From contig OY987244.1 of the NCBI GenBank assembly GCA_963920765.1, forward strand, positions 19,696,358 to 19,760,357: a stretch of 64,000 nucleotides of DNA. The letters are read 5' to 3'. Below the pieces are notes generated by a model. The model was given only the letters and a program-made list of their open reading frames with translations. It did not search any database and was not told the origin of the DNA. How positions within the stretch are numbered: position 1 is the first letter of the stretch; each line of letters opens with the position of its first letter. Positions 38,093-51,048 of this stretch are shown here, one piece after another. This DNA is from Ulota crispa. Its lineage: Eukaryota > Streptophyta > Bryopsida > Orthotrichales > Orthotrichaceae. Made by a program: the position numbers and the translations under genes.

Positions 38093-38096
38093 TTAA

Positions 38097-39216
38097 CCCT
38101 TGAAAGCCCAGTGTCCCTTCTAAGTTTGTTCTATCGGAATTTTAAATTGATTTCTTTAAAAAAGAATTTTGCAAGGGCTACGTAAGGACATAATTTTTAT
38201 TGAAATCAGATTTATAGTTCAAAAGTTATTAATATTTTATGATCGGGTTTTTTTGTTCACTACAATAGAACACCATATTCGTTAATTTGGGAAAAACAGA
38301 GGTACCATTTTGTATTCCACCTCAAACCCAAAAAGCTATTTTAAATCAGATTCAAAGGTATCAAATTCAATTTGAGCCACTAAGATTTTTTCCCTTGCAA
38401 ATCTCTCCTCTCAAGTGAGGGCACGTGTACAAAAAAAAAAAAAACGTTGAGCTCGGTTTGAGGTGATCACCCCAAACTTCTTGAAAATCTCAAAATGTAC
38501 CATTTTTCTCAAATTAGTGGATATGGTGTTATAGGTAGTTTGGGCAAAAAAAAATTCATTGATATTTCCCAAAAGCAACCAGTGAAGGCATGACTCGTCA
38601 TTGGAGTACATTCAAAACAATAGTGTATTAGAAAAATACATTATTATTTATGATATATATTATAGTAGTTGAAATGCAATAGCTATTAGAAATTTAGTTT
38701 TTTTTCAAAAAAAAAATTGTGGTTGACAATAAAGGTAAAGTCACTCAATCTACTGTTTTGATTTTTGTAATTCAAAATTAGATCTTAGTAATTTGGTTTG
38801 CAAAAAATTCCAAAGTAGTGTGAATTTGCACATGTTTGTAATGCAAAGTCATGTAAGTGTGTTCCATGTCACCTTAAAACTTGTGGAAATATGCCAAACT
38901 TGATTAAGAACATGTTGGACAACTCTCTACAACACTCATGTTGCAAATTACATTCAAAACATGCGGTCAAAAGAGTTTGAGAAATTTGGACAGATGTAAA
39001 AAAAAAATTCCGCTAACTTCAAATGATCTTATCTCAATTCGTACAATCAAATGTCATGAAATTTTTACCATAGCTTTTCACATAAGTCTAATGTAAGATT
39101 TAAGATCCTACGGTTAGATTTGTACTAAAGGAAAAGTACTTCTCTTGAAATCAAATGTCTGAAGATGGCAGTTTTGAGTGTAGTTTAAGAAAAAAATGGG
39201 CTCGGGCGATTAGGGG
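38097..39216. mobile_element. Probable TTAA-bounded element with a nested MITE
   Basis: Left TTAA at 38093-38096 is followed by CCCTTGAAAGCCCAGTGTCCC-like sequence. The right end reads GGCTCGGGCGATTAGGGG followed by TAAA, one base from TTAA. The element at 38269-38530 is nested in it. Confidence 0.5.
38269..38530. mobile_element. 262-bp MITE, TSD ATAG
   Basis: Ends are AACACCATATTCGTTAATTT and, in reverse complement, AACACCATATCCACTAATTT. It is flanked by ATAG at 38265-38268 and 38531-38534. A sister copy lies at 62405-62663 with TSD CAAT. Confidence 0.85.
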
Positions 39217-39773
39217 TAAAGCCCAGCACGTACACAATAAACAGATTGTTTATAGAAATCAAGTTCATGTTTTAATAAAATTCATCACATATTTCTAATA
39301 CCAAGTTCAAATTTTACTTTGTGTTCGTGCCGTAAGGAAGAAATCTAAATTGAAATCTTCTACATGAAAGTAGTATGAATTCATGAAAAACGTATCCAAG
39401 GTTTTGCACTATAATTTATATACTGAATAAAGGAATTGACTTGCCCAGGTATCAAATTTTGTTGTGTAATGGTTAATTCTCTATAAAAGTATAAATAACA
39501 CGTTTAGCAACATGAAAATAAATTATTTGTTTGTATCAATCGTACATCCCAAAAACCTCTTCACTGTTACATTTATTTTCAACAGTATGCCACCACAATT
39601 CTGTAAAACTCCATACAATCACATGCATTTTATGCCTCTAAGCTAATTCTTTAATCCTGAGAATTCCTTTGGCCTTTGTGACAGGACTATGTTGGTGTTA
39701 TTTCGAGTAGGAGTGGTGGACACAAATTCCCAAGTTTTAAAAGTACAAAATACAAAAGATCAATTTCATTGCC
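39217..39773. other. AT-rich DNA, no gene seen
   Basis: No coding frame or element end recognised between two TTAA-bounded elements. Confidence 0.4.
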
Positions 39774-39777
39774 TTAA

Positions 39778-40422
39778 CCCCTAAATGTCCAAGTGACCAG
39801 ATTTGGGTCTTTACAAAACTTTGAAGACTAGTAAAATCTTATTAAATCACTATTTTTATTATTATTTTTTTCAATATGATTTTCTTTTAAGTTTATTTTC
39901 AACCTTAAAAATCCAATTTTGAAAATGAGTGTTGATGATTTTTTTACTCAAACTTTTGTACAAGGGTGTCTACTCCAATCTTAAGTTTTCTAGTGTTAGA
40001 AGATCTTGAAAATGAGCCTCAACTACACTAGAGCTTGGAGAAAAATCCATATTAGAAATTCCCTAAAAAAAAATGTAGGAGTAAATTTTTAAAGCCATAA
40101 ATCAATTAAAGTTATACATGTAATGATCTTAAACCTCATATTTTTTTGGTAACCAACTTTTTAGATTTGACATGTGAAATGAGGATTAGAAGACTTCAAG
40201 TCGCTTTTACAATTTTAACACCCTCATGTTCAAACATTATAACCTTTCAAACTATAAGTAATATTGTTGTTTTTTCTTTTCCCATGTAATCTCTAATATG
40301 TTTAGTTTAAATTTGTACAGTTACAATTTGAAAAAACTTGATAAAATTGATGAATATGTTGATTGATTGTCCAACATCATGTAAGTTCCAAGAAGCTTGA
40401 AGAGGCCTTGGGCATTTAGGAG
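39778..40422. mobile_element. TTAA-bounded element, 645 bp
   Basis: TTAA at 39774-39777 and 40423-40426. The left end reads CCCCTAAATGTCCAAG; the right end in reverse complement reads CTCCTAAATGCCCAAG. No protein is encoded. Confidence 0.75.
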
Positions 40423-40890
40423 TTAAGATTGTTTTACAAAAACAAACAACCTATAAGCTCTAGAGACCCTAACCTTTATGAGATCTAGGTACAAAAGATG
40501 TGTGAAGTTTTTTTTTTTTAATTTAATTTTTGTGACGGACACTTAAACTAAAAATATTCACTTAGTGAGTTGCTTTTTAGAGTAATTAAATTTTTTCCTA
40601 ATTCCCATTGATCCGAGCATTGATCTCAAAGGAATTATTTATTAAGCTTATTAGCGAAAAGAGACACGTGTCTATTACTGGTTGAATCTCCAAAAGAAAT
40701 CCAAAAAATGGATTTTAATCCAAATTATGACGTTAAAGATCGCAATGTCAAGAACCATGAACAAATGCTTAAGAAATAATTTTGGTCAAATCCAAACTTC
40801 GGTATACTTAATACTTATGTTGTAATCAATCAAATGTTTGACACAATTTGCCTGTCAAAAGACTTGTATAATACAAAGTATTTATAGCAT

Positions 40891-41733
40891 TCTTGGGTGG
40901 ATAACTTAATGTATTTTAGATTTGACGTGTGGCATAATATAGAAAGGGGTTTATTTTTTTGAAGTAATAATTATAAAAAAAGATACAATTAAGAAAGGGT
41001 TTATTCAAATGGCAAACTTGAGTATAAGTAATATAGGTAGGTTTTAAACATGCCTCATTAACTTTTTTTATAAGTAATTAAGGGGCCAATATTGTGGGTA
41101 TCTTATAGTCCTATTGTATTTATGGTGGGTATAGGGTATTTGATGTTCCAATGAGGGTGCCAAGTGTTGGGTGATGAAAAATGAGGGCAACGGATGTGGA
41201 TGAATGGTTAAAGTCTACTTCACTTTTGGGTTAGGGTTTTGTTGCTTGGTGTTAGGGTGCACGTTCCAGCCTTCCAGGTTTTAACTTGTTTCATTTGGCT
41301 TTTGCGCAATAGGGTTTTTTTAATACATACATCTAAATGGAGTTCATTTACACGCTTTGACTCTTAGTTGATTTACTCTTGAATTTTTGAAATGAAGAGG
41401 CTTTTCTATTTGCATTGGATATTACCATGAAGGATTAGATCTTTGTCTTGAAATTACTTATGAAAGCATAGTGTATTCATACCCTAACCCCTAAAGCCTA
41501 GATTGTCAAATTACTTAACAATTCAAAATTTTCAATTATAAATAAGATAGTTTAAGAATTTTTTTTGCTTAGCCCTTATAATTAATTAAAGAGTGCCCTA
41601 AAACTGGCCATTTGACCTAATTACATAATTATAGAGACCCTTTGATTTGGCCCAAGGAACTAAATAGCCCCCTATATATTACCCCATAATCACATGTGGG
41701 GTACCCAACATACAGAGAGTGATCCACCCAAGA
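40891..41733 (+). mobile_element. Three-copy repeat family, copy 2 (843 bp)
   Basis: Ends TCTTGGGTGGATAACTT and, inverted, TCTTGGGTGGATCACTC. The interior matches 31144-32088 (inverted) and 52480-53270 (same orientation). No target duplication was settled. Confidence 0.7.
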
Positions 41734-42331
41734 TGGCATATTCTTGTTTTCCAACATAGTTTTGTAATTCTTATGCAATCTCAATCAAGTATACCAAATT
41801 TTAGTTCCAAAAAACCTAAATCCCATTTTTAATGATTCTTTTTGTATTAAATTCATGGTTTCACATGATAATCTATTGAAAAACATTGGTGATGAATTTT
41901 TGAGATTTGATTGCATGGGTATGTAGGTAACATTCATATGCACCTCTTTCATGCTAAAACAAACCCCTTCAAGCAACAAAATACTGATCTACAAAAAGTT
42001 TAATGTGAATTGTGATATGCCCAAATTTTATAAAATAAATGTTTCAAACTTTGACTAGCTTTTCACCAAGTAATCATAACATCATGTTCAAAGGTACAAA
42101 CTTGGTCACTATGTATGAGTCAAATAGCAAAATTTGATTATCATAACAAGTGGTGGGTGTGTGCATAGATGGTAGGGTGAAAAAAAGTGTGTATGTTTTT
42201 TTTGGATAATGCACACAAACACACAAGGCACAATTCATTTATTCTAAACCTAATTTATTAGATTTTGTGATGATAAAGAAATTATGAAATTGCAAAAACT
42301 TGGAAAATTGGTACCTCTTTAAAAAAATTCA
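41734..42331. other. AT-rich DNA, no gene seen
   Basis: No coding content or repeat ends recognised. Confidence 0.4.
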
Positions 42332-42955
42332 ACTAAGGTTATATGCTCTAAAACCATCACTTTAAGGGCTAGTATGCCTTTTCATGAGCTTTTGAAGATA
42401 AGAAGATTTCTTATTTAATTTTTAGGCATTAGAAATGGATGTCAAATGTGTCACAATTTTTTCAATATTTTTTGAAGCATTATTATATTGTTGATGAATT
42501 TTCAAAGTTTATTTTTATAGATGGTACCTATTTGTGACTCTAGGTCTCCCATAAATTATCCCCTTGTAACTTGTAAATAGGTGAGGTGAAATCAAGAAGA
42601 ATGATTGGCTCACGCAATAGAATATACCTTTTCTTTCATGACTAAGATAGTATGCTCTAAAATTGTCATTTAAAGGGTTGGTCTAATTTTCGTGGGCTTT
42701 TCAAGCTAGGAAGATTTTTTATCTAATTTTCAAGCAAAGAGAAGTGGATGCCAAATGTAGCACAATTTTTTCATATTTTTGAAGCATTATTGAATTGTTG
42801 ATGAATTTTCAAAGTTTTCAATAGTACATAGAGACCTATTTGTGACTCTAGGTCTCTCCTAAACCGTCCCCTTGCAACTTGTGAAGAGATTTGTGAAATC
42901 AAGGAGTATGATTGGCTCTTGCAATAGAATACACCTTTTCTTCTATTACATGAAG
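42332..42955 (+). repeat. Tandem duplication of a ~310-bp unit
   Basis: Units at about 42332-42641 and 42642-42955 align along their whole length but are clearly diverged. Shared words include TATGCTCTAAAA, TTGTTGATGAATTTTCAAAG, TTTGTGACTCTAGGTCTC and GATTGGCTC. The function is unknown. Confidence 0.75.
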
Positions 42956-43046
42956 GGGTCCGTTCAAGGACCACTTTATATCCTTTCCTAATCTACCATT
43001 GGAGCCCTTTAAATGTAAGAGTCTCAATTAGAGCATACTACCTTAA

Positions 43047-43582
43047 CTCCTAAAGGCCCAAGGGGATAAGGGCAAAACATAGATGTGTTATGAAATGGTA
43101 CTTTTGTAACTTTGATGAGGTTTACTTCAAAAGAGAAAATAAGAATCATGATGTCTAGTAATTATCCATACAGTCAAACACTCAAAAAAAGTTTTGAATC
43201 TTTATGTAATGAATTCAGAAGCATTTACCATTTAATATTCACCAAAATTACAAATTTTACTCATAGATTTCAAAATTTGGTACGATTGGTTAAAAATAGA
43301 CATTCTATCCTAAACTTCAAAAATACAATCTTTTCAAAGGAGAGAACATCATTAGTTTCCCAAAATTGTGAATTTTACAACATTAGCAAATATTGAAGTG
43401 TTTGTCTTTGAAAAATTCTCCTTGGTGAAGTTTAACTTGGACTAACATGATTCAATTTAAGTTGGAAAGTAGACTTGAATTTCTATTACATAAAAAAAAA
43501 AATTGAAATGTTTTATTTTTGTCTTGGGCAACCTGAAAAAAATGAGCAGCGACCAAAAAATGGTCGATTGGGCTCTTAGGGG
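43047..43582. mobile_element. TTAA-bounded element, 536 bp
   Basis: TTAA at 43043-43046 and 43583-43586. Left end CTCCTAAAGGCCCAAGG; right end inverted CCCCTAAGAGCCCAATCG. A 94-codon frame inside it has no recognisable content. Confidence 0.75.
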
Positions 43583-43837
43583 TTAAAGAGGGTTCATTCA
43601 AGAACCGCCCATATCCATTCTTGAGCTACCCATGGGACGCTTTTTAGGAGAGGCATTGCAATTCTAGCTACCTACCTTGTACTATAGTTCTAACTTTGTA
43701 GCATAGTGCAATTAAATACTACAAAGTTTGATACTATAACATGCCATTCCAACAATGACATGACCATTTTAATTGTACACAAAGTAGCAGCACCCACGGG
43801 TGTCACTTACAGAGTCAAGGTGGTTAAAGGTATTTAA

Positions 43838-44760
43838 CCCTTAAAGGACCATTGTCCCTCCAGAGGAGAAATGGGATTTTGGGCATGTATCTATGGCTAA
43901 ACTACTTTACATGGTTTTCTGAAACTTTTATTGAAGGTGAGGAATTCAAAGATCTATGTGGGAATGTAATTTTTCTTCATTCTGACATTTATTGAAGAAG
44001 TTATGCATGAAAATTTGGAAAATGCTGCTCCCCCCTAGGCAGCCAAAAACTTCTTTTATTTTTTTATTTTTTTCAAATAAAAATCTGAAATAGGCTCTTT
44101 AGACTTATATAGAAGTGGGGAGCTTTGAATCATTCAATTTTGATAGATGAGATGAAATTTATGAGGAGTTTTTGTTTGCAGGCAATTCTAGATTCTCTAC
44201 TCTAAAATAAACTTTGAAGTCCTTTATTTTACTCAATTTTCATTACTTTGGAAAAAAAACAAAACGAAAGGATGTAGATTGTTTATCACAACATTATAAC
44301 TATTGGGGATTTTCATTTTTCATTTTAAAAATTAAATTCTTAACAATTTAGTGTTTTGACTCATTCTCTACTTGTTATTTACTTACTATTTTTTTCCATG
44401 TGTTTTATAGTTCCAATTCATTTGAAAATTCTCCCACACATACCTAACTTGGTCTCCTACATGGGAAAAATAAACCTCAACTTTGAGTAGAGTAATTTTC
44501 TTTCTCTAAGAGTGGTCAAAGCCTTTTGAAATTTTTGGGCAGTAGCAAAAATAAAAAATCTACAATTCAAATGTAAATATCTCACTTATTTTTGTGCAGA
44601 TTGAGCTGATTTTTTTACCACATGTACCTCTTGTAGTCTACTGTAAGATCTTATGGTTGAATTCTTGTAAAATACTTTTTTTCTTACCATTGTACTTGCT
44701 TCCCCAAAAGTGGCAATTTTCTATGTTTTTCACAGAAAAAATGGCTTGGTCCCTTAGGGG
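43838..44760. mobile_element. TTAA-bounded element, 923 bp
   Basis: TTAA at 43834-43837 and 44761-44764. Left end CCCTTAAAGGACCATTGTCC; right end inverted CCCCTAAGGGACCAAGCC. The left 270 bp match the element at 51049. Confidence 0.8.
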
Positions 44761-44762
44761 TT

Positions 44763-45067
44763 AAGTGATATTTATGGGTGACAAAGTGATGGTTGTGGGT
44801 GACTCCATGACAGTTTCGAGTACCCATCTCACTACTTAAGAACCAACAAGCCTTGTTTTTAGCATCTCTTACATATGATTCTTACAATTTTAGTGAATTT
44901 GAACTTTGAAAATTCTTTGTGAACAAATGCTTGCATTTGGAACCTTGAAATTGATGCCAATATTTTTTAATTCCATTTCCTAACTTACAGTATTTTTTTC
45001 AAAGTTAGTCAATTGTTTTACCTACACCAAAATCCTTATTTCCACACTTATGGGTGCGCCTACCTTA
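44763..45067 (+). repeat. Dispersed ~305-bp repeat, copy 2
   Basis: Direct-orientation partner of 26726-27030. It begins exactly at the TTAA that ends the preceding element. Confidence 0.8.
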
Positions 45068-45720
45068 ATTGAAACAAACACAACAAAAGCATTGTCTTAT
45101 AGGACATGCAATATTCCGTGAAACGTTGGCACCTTTCACCAAGTGACCGGTTCATGTCTTTGGCTGTCCCTTCACCACTCCCGCCATAGCAGGGTCTCCA
45201 ACCTCCCAATCCTTCCGCCATTTCAGATGGCAACATGCGACCAACCTCGATTGCAACCAATCCATGCGCCAAAAGATTCACTTTCGTTGAGAAGACTGCA
45301 CGCGATCGGATTCCACGGCAATTGCAGCATCTTAACAAACAAGTCATATACCTGCTAATTTTTGAGGCATTTCCCAAGAACAAGCAAGAAACGGATTTCC
45401 GGTCTTCAGGTAAGTGTTCTTTCCCTTGAATATTGCACCCGCAGCACTCAAAACACTGTCAAACTTTGAAACTGTGCAATCTAGAAGGGAATAGAAGGTT
45501 GTATCTGTAAGAAGGGCGTGTTTAAAATTGGGACATACAACGTAGACTGGCTTAGATTTGAGGTTTCAGATGGGCAGCTAGAAAAGTGCCTATCTCTTGA
45601 AATTCCGCCATTTAACGATCGATTGTCAGAATATAGCACAATGCTAGAGCCACCAGCAGAGATGGCATTGCAGGTTAGAGCAGGGCTATAGAGCCTTTAA
45701 TTGAGCAGACAGAATCTAGA
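45068..45720. other. GC-richer island, no gene established
   Basis: Plus-strand frames of 60-70 codons occur, one ending at a good donor-like CAG|GTAAGT at about 45408-45413. It may be a remnant of the retroelement whose protease follows, or an upstream exon. No motif was recognised. Confidence 0.3.
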
Positions 45721-46452
45721 ATGAAGAACACAGCAGAGGAGAATCCACCGAGTACTGCAGTGTGCACTCTATGTAAAACACTAAACAGACCCTCACACAA
45801 ATGTTGTTTGCAAAGACTATGGAAACACGTCGAAGACACCACCAAAATGGAAACGACCATGTCTATGGCAGCTGCCAATAACCGGCCGAAGAAGGCAACG
45901 AGCGTCACGCGCATGCTGCCCGTGAAGGCGCACCCCATGAGCAGGCACGGCATCAAGCCGACCTCGACGTGGATGGTGGAATTTGGCAACAACACCACGA
46001 CGAAGCCTGAAGAGAGTGAGGATGAGGAGCAGAGCTTCCAGAGCTGGGAGCACATGAAGCTGCGGGGGAGGGTGATGACCAAGGACGTGATGGTGCTCAT
46101 CGACTCAGGGTGCACGCACAACTTCATCAACTCCAAAGTGGTGAAAGCGCTGGGGTTGAAGCCCACGGCACTGGATCCCTACGTGGTGCACTTGCCGGAT
46201 GGCAGCAACCGGCTGTGGAACCGGCAAGTGAAGAATGTGCCGCTTCGGATGCAGACGTACTACGATCTGCTCACGTTCGGGATCATGGACCTGGCGCACA
46301 TTGACGTCATTCTCGGGCAGCAGTGGCTGTTTGCCAAAGACCCTAGCATCTCCTTCCGCAAGCACACCGTGGAGCTGGACCACAATGGCAAGCGCCACAA
46401 GCTTGTTGGGGAGAAGGGTCTCCCTGACGCAGCTATGGTCACCGGTTTTTGA
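45721..46452 (+). CDS. Stand-alone retropepsin-like aspartic protease, Ty3/gypsy type (243 aa)
   Basis: An uninterrupted frame of 243 codons with much higher GC than its surroundings. The catalytic loop VLIDSGCTHNFI lies near residues 128-139 and the second conserved block DVILGQQWL near residues 197-205, as in the gag-pol protease of plant Ty3/gypsy retrotransposons (RVP_2 type). A Cys/His cluster near the N-terminus is not a proper zinc knuckle. No reverse transcriptase, RNase H or integrase follows within the next kilobase, and no LTR pair was found. It is either a truncated retroelement or a captured protease gene. The ATG at 45721 is the first in the frame; an upstream spliced start is possible. 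Confidence 0.75.
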   Translation: MKNTAEENPPSTAVCTLCKTLNRPSHKCCLQRLWKHVEDTTKMETTMSMAAANNRPKKATSVTRMLPVKAHPMSRHGIKPTSTWMVEFGNNTTTKPEESEDEEQSFQSWEHMKLRGRVMTKDVMVLIDSGCTHNFINSKVVKALGLKPTALDPYVVHLPDGSNRLWNRQVKNVPLRMQTYYDLLTFGIMDLAHIDVILGQQWLFAKDPSISFRKHTVELDHNGKRHKLVGEKGLPDAAMVTGF

Positions 46453-46621
46453 GCTTTGGCCTCCTGAATTTTGGAGACACCCTAATTTTTGTTCTGCGTG
46501 GTCCTTGTAGTTCTTGCTCTCAAATAGATTGCAAAGAGATTCTTCTTTCCTCAAAGAACTGTCCAGTCCCCGTAGAGTTTTGGAACACAATGTTTAGATT
46601 TTGTTCACTGATATGCTTTAA

Positions 46622-47379
46622 CCCCTGAGCGCGCAGGCCAATTTCACCAAAATCGGGGTTTTTGGAGACCGACAACTTTGATATATTGTATCTCGGTCAA
46701 TCGGATGATCCACAAAAAGTGACCATCCAAAATAGTGGAACACCTACTTAGAAGAAGACTTGCAAATTTTGGGCACAATTAATCATGGGAGATGGGAGAT
46801 TATAACATCTGATCTAACAACATGTGATGACAGTAGCTCATTTTTTGGTAGGTAGTTGTTATTTGATGATTTTTACATAATTTTATAAGTCCCTTTCATC
46901 TTAAATTTTGTGAGCAACAAGATTAGATGTGAATGCACACACTTGTAAATTGTTGAAGATTACACTTATTTTTATGTCAAGTTTTAGGGCTTCAAATTGT
47001 TATTGCACGGAAAACAATGACTAGCAGAGTTGGTGATGGTTGCCATAATAAGGGTCTAGAACATGCTTGAACCCTTGCCAACAACTTTCCCGCTACCACA
47101 AAGCTTACACTAGGAAACTTGCAAGGGATGATGATTGATTGCAGCTTGTAAAACACTGCTTGCCACCACACCCCAGTTGCCTTGTATGGTGTTTCACTCA
47201 ATCAAATCTCTTACAGCACTTGCACAACATTTGGCTTTCCTTGCCATTACTCCATTGGCATGGAAAACTTGAATGCCTTCATAATTGTAGTTTACAGCAA
47301 GATCAAAAAGATCCAGTGCCTCAAAACAAGGCTTTGAAATCATGGGAGGCAATATATGAGGCGCTCGGGCACTCAAGGG
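46622..47379. mobile_element. TTAA-bounded element, 758 bp
   Basis: TTAA at 46618-46621 and 47380-47383. Left end CCCCTGAGCGCGCAGGCC; right end inverted CCCTTGAGTGCCCGAGCG. No protein is encoded. Confidence 0.75.
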
Positions 47380-47686
47380 TTAAATAGTATGATCCGTGTC
47401 CTATGGGCACAATAGCCATTGACTTGGGCTCTTGAATTTAGGACTTGAGCTCTCAATTTCACATCTTGACCTCTCGATTTCACGACTTGAACTCTCGATC
47501 CATGCTAAACCATGCTCTTAACTTAAATTGCTTGAATGACAGACGCAACTAATACAATCTAATCAATTATATATATACTAGTATGACATGTGTGTCCTAT
47601 GGACACACTTTGGAGCATAACCCATTATATGCAGTAAAATATTTATCTTTTTTTAACAAACATTTCCTTGCATTAAAGTATTATTT

Positions 47687-48200
47687 GTTTTGTACCCACA
47701 AAAAATTTACCCACATAGTAAAAGGAACATCATTGTTTTCTCACACATAAGATTTTTTCTTTTACCTACACAAATATTTTACCCACATAGTAATCACTCA
47801 TGCAATTTTTTTGTAGTTTTTTGTTTTTTACCCAAGCAATTTTTTACACATGCCATTTTTTACTCATGCAATTTTTTACCTATGCAGCAAATTTTTCCAT
47901 ACGCAAATTTTTTTACCCATAAGTTTCCATCATGTTGCAACTAATACAAACTGACAAACAACGTAATCTATTACATATATGCATAAAATAGTATGTGTTG
48001 TTTACCTACACAAATATTTTACCCCTTGAGTTTTACCCACATAATAATCATTCACTTTATTTTTTTTAATTTTTTGTTTATCATCCACGCATTTTTTTAC
48101 ACATGCCATTTTTTACTTACGCTATTATTTACCCATTTTTACCCTCAACTACTGCGGCACGCAAACACCAAGTTTATTATTTTAAAAAATCCCCAACCCA
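47687..48200 (+). repeat. Degenerate TTTTACCCATGCAATTTT-type minisatellite in two blocks
   Basis: Two related blocks (about 47690-47940 and 47990-48160) are built from repeated words such as TTTTACCCACATA, ACACATGCCATTTTTTAC and CATGCAATTTTTTAC. Each block is preceded by a related CAACTAATACAA segment, so the whole unit appears duplicated. Confidence 0.6.
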
Positions 48201-48662
48201 TGCCATTGGTTTTGCATTTTTACCATCGACTTTATAATATAAAAAGCCAGCTCTTTGGTGGAGTGACACGTACCCCCGTTAGACGGACAAACAAAGCTGC
48301 AACCAGGTTTATTGTAAACAAAGGCAGATCTATTTTATATATGTATAGATAAAATTTCCCACAAACCACAAGATGAAATTGCATGTGAGCCAGGTTGTTG
48401 TGGAGGTTTGAAGAAACAATAATGAATCTTTTATGGAATACAACCTACAAGCATCAGTTTATGTTTTTAAAATCAAACTTCTTATCAATTTTCCTTTAAT
48501 GAACTTTGGAAATTATAAAATAACGTCAAGCGGTTTGTATATAATTTTATAATTATTTTCATTTAAGGTTTTTTCTTATGTATCCTTAAATCAACAGCTC
48601 AATGTTTGTGGAATAGTCAAACGATTTTCTATGTGAAATGGCATAATTTTAAAAAATGATTC
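48201..48662. other. AT-rich DNA, no gene seen
   Basis: No coding frame or element end recognised. Confidence 0.4.
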
Positions 48663-48929
48663 GGGAATTGATATGTGCACACTACGGGGCTGATATACGT
48701 ACATCCCTGGTGGATAAATTATAGATTTCTACCATAAAAAGATGAGTTTGAGAAATTTGAACTCAGATTTGGACTTAGAGATCATGCTTTAGTCTAGAAC
48801 CATAAAAAAAGTTGTAATTGGACGACACCCGATGAAAAACTTAGTTAAGGGTAAAAGTGTTACTTTTACTTTTGTTCTTGTTTTTGTTTGTAAAAAAAAA
48901 TAAACTTTTTCATTAGGTGTTGTTCAATT
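48663..48929. mobile_element. Foldback element, GGRATTGATATG family, left part (split)
   Basis: Starts GGGAATTGATATGTGCAC and follows the arm of the intact copy at 34577 until TTGTTCAATT, where the large CACTA element interrupts it. The remainder is at 61646-61800. Confidence 0.85.
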
Positions 48930-50554
48930 CACTACAAGAAAAGAAGCCTTTTTTGACTAGGGCCACTTGACTCTAAACACTCCTGCTAGTCAAATTTAGG
49001 AAAAGCTAGTCAAATTTGAAAAACCTAATCAATTGCGTGAGACATATGACTCACAATCAAGTTCTAGTCATAAAGTTGGGAAATCTGGCTACATTTTTAA
49101 GAACTTGGGTGGGAACATCATTGAGAACAGGTTCTCATGTAGATGTGAACAAAGATGACTGCTACTAATGACTACGTGATTGGCACTAGTCATGTCATTT
49201 TTGGGTAAGGTAGGTCCCAAGCCATATTGGGCTAAGGTCTTACATACCTTTCATTTTCAATTTTTGTCTTCTTTTTTGATTATTGCAAGGATTGTGTGGT
49301 GATGTGCATTCACTTAGTAGAAATCATGAAGGCCGTGGACACTAAGAAATGAAAATAATTTGAATTGTATGCATTGATTTTATTTGCTATGTAAAAAGAG
49401 AAATTTGTAAAACATTATTGGAGCAATCTTTCCTCCATTCAAATTTTCAAAAAAAAACTACAACATGCATAAGAAATTCTTCTAAACTTCCTAATGTATT
49501 ATCAAGTTTTTAAACCTCCTTGTCTTGCAAGGCAATTTAGAGTAAGTTAGACTTATAGTTTGTCCTTAATTTTTTTTATGTATGCATCTAATAAGATACT
49601 AATGTGAATGGGCAAAAAACTTTAATTCATGCCATCCAAAATTTTACTCCAAAGAAGCCCAAGGTCTATTGACCCTATTGGGCAAGGACAAAAAAATCTT
49701 TTTTTAGAACTTTGAATCTTATAATTTTTCAATCCGTGCGGTCAAATGGGTTGAATTTTTTGCACACATTACATAAATGTTTTACTAAAATTTGTAAGGT
49801 TAAAGTATCAAAAAAAATTCAATATTCATTTTACCTCAAAATACTCAATAAATACAATTTTTTTTAGTTTTTTGTGAAAAAACCCCTTAGGCCTTTAGAA
49901 GTTAAGCTTTGTTTTTTATATTCTTTATGCCTTCTAAAATTTTGATATGATGAATGCCTTCCCTATTGTTCCATTCCTCTTTTCATCCAATACCAACATA
50001 GACATGCAAGTGTGTTGGCAATTTTTATTGTTCTCTAAATATATTTTGGATTTGATGCAAGACCATGTGAAGCTATATGCTTAAAGCCTCATTTGTTATG
50101 ATAGTGTAAACTATATAACATATGACTACTTTCAGTCATCCAAAAACTTAATTATGACTACTTGCAGTCAAATTGTTGTCCTACATGCCTCACATTAGAC
50201 ATTGGTTTTATGCTTATACTTGTCTATGACCAAAGCTAGTCAGGTTTGTACAATACATGATTGTCTTTAGTCATCTAACAAATTTCTTATGACTACAATC
50301 ATTTTATCCAACTCACTTGGCCTTAATTTGAAAACAAGTTACAAAAGCTATAATATACCAAATGCCATGGTTACAATATCACTTGAAAAAAATTAAGCTA
50401 AGGTTTTGTATCAAGTTTCAAAATTGTATTCATATAATGATATGGATGATTCTTTTTGAGGTACCTACAATGCTCTAAATACACAATCTTCTCTAAAGCG
50501 AATAGTTTTAGACTTGAGCCAAACCCACACTTTGAACGTTTTTTATAACCTTAA

Positions 50555-50788
50555 TCCTTAAAGGACAAAGCAGCCCTTTGCAACCAATAAAATATGGGGT
50601 ATTCCTCTTGTATTTGGAGTGCATCCACACCTTTATTACATTTGAGATCAACAAAGAAGTTAGAATATAGATCAATGTTGTTCTAGTGAGGTAGTTAAGA
50701 TCCCAAATTTAAAAAATATATTGGTAGCAAATGCCAATTATACAGCAGTGTCCATACTATGTATTATAGTAACTATGTCCTTTAAGGG
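50555..50788. mobile_element. TTAA-type MITE, right border mutated
   Basis: TTAA at 50551-50554, then TCCTTAAAGGACAAAGC. The right end GTCCTTTAAGGG is followed by CAAA instead of TTAA. The interior matches 31391-31624 (inverted) and 62290-62771, and it keeps the empty site for the MITE at 62405. Confidence 0.65.
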
Positions 50789-51048
50789 CAAATCCCTAAA
50801 GGACCAAGCTATATTTTTGGCAACATAGCAATTTTAGGCAAGCGCATGAAATTGGAGATTTTCATGCTTTAGGTTGGTTTTAGAAGGTGTATATGAGGAA
50901 TATCTTTCATATGCACTAAATTTCAATGCATTTGGAATTATGAGCAAAAAGTTATGGCCAAATATGTTACTTCTTTTCTTGGCCGGGAAGTTTGGATAGA
51001 TTAGAAAAATTTAAGTTTTTCAAAAACAAAAATTTAAAACTAGTTTAA

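Noticed and set aside
45143..45429. Small plus-strand frames upstream of the protease
   Set aside because: No recognisable gag motif or zinc knuckle; kept only as a possible remnant.
47687..48200. CRISPR-like regular repeat
   Set aside because: Units are degenerate and unevenly spaced in AT-rich nuclear DNA without unique spacers; it is a minisatellite.
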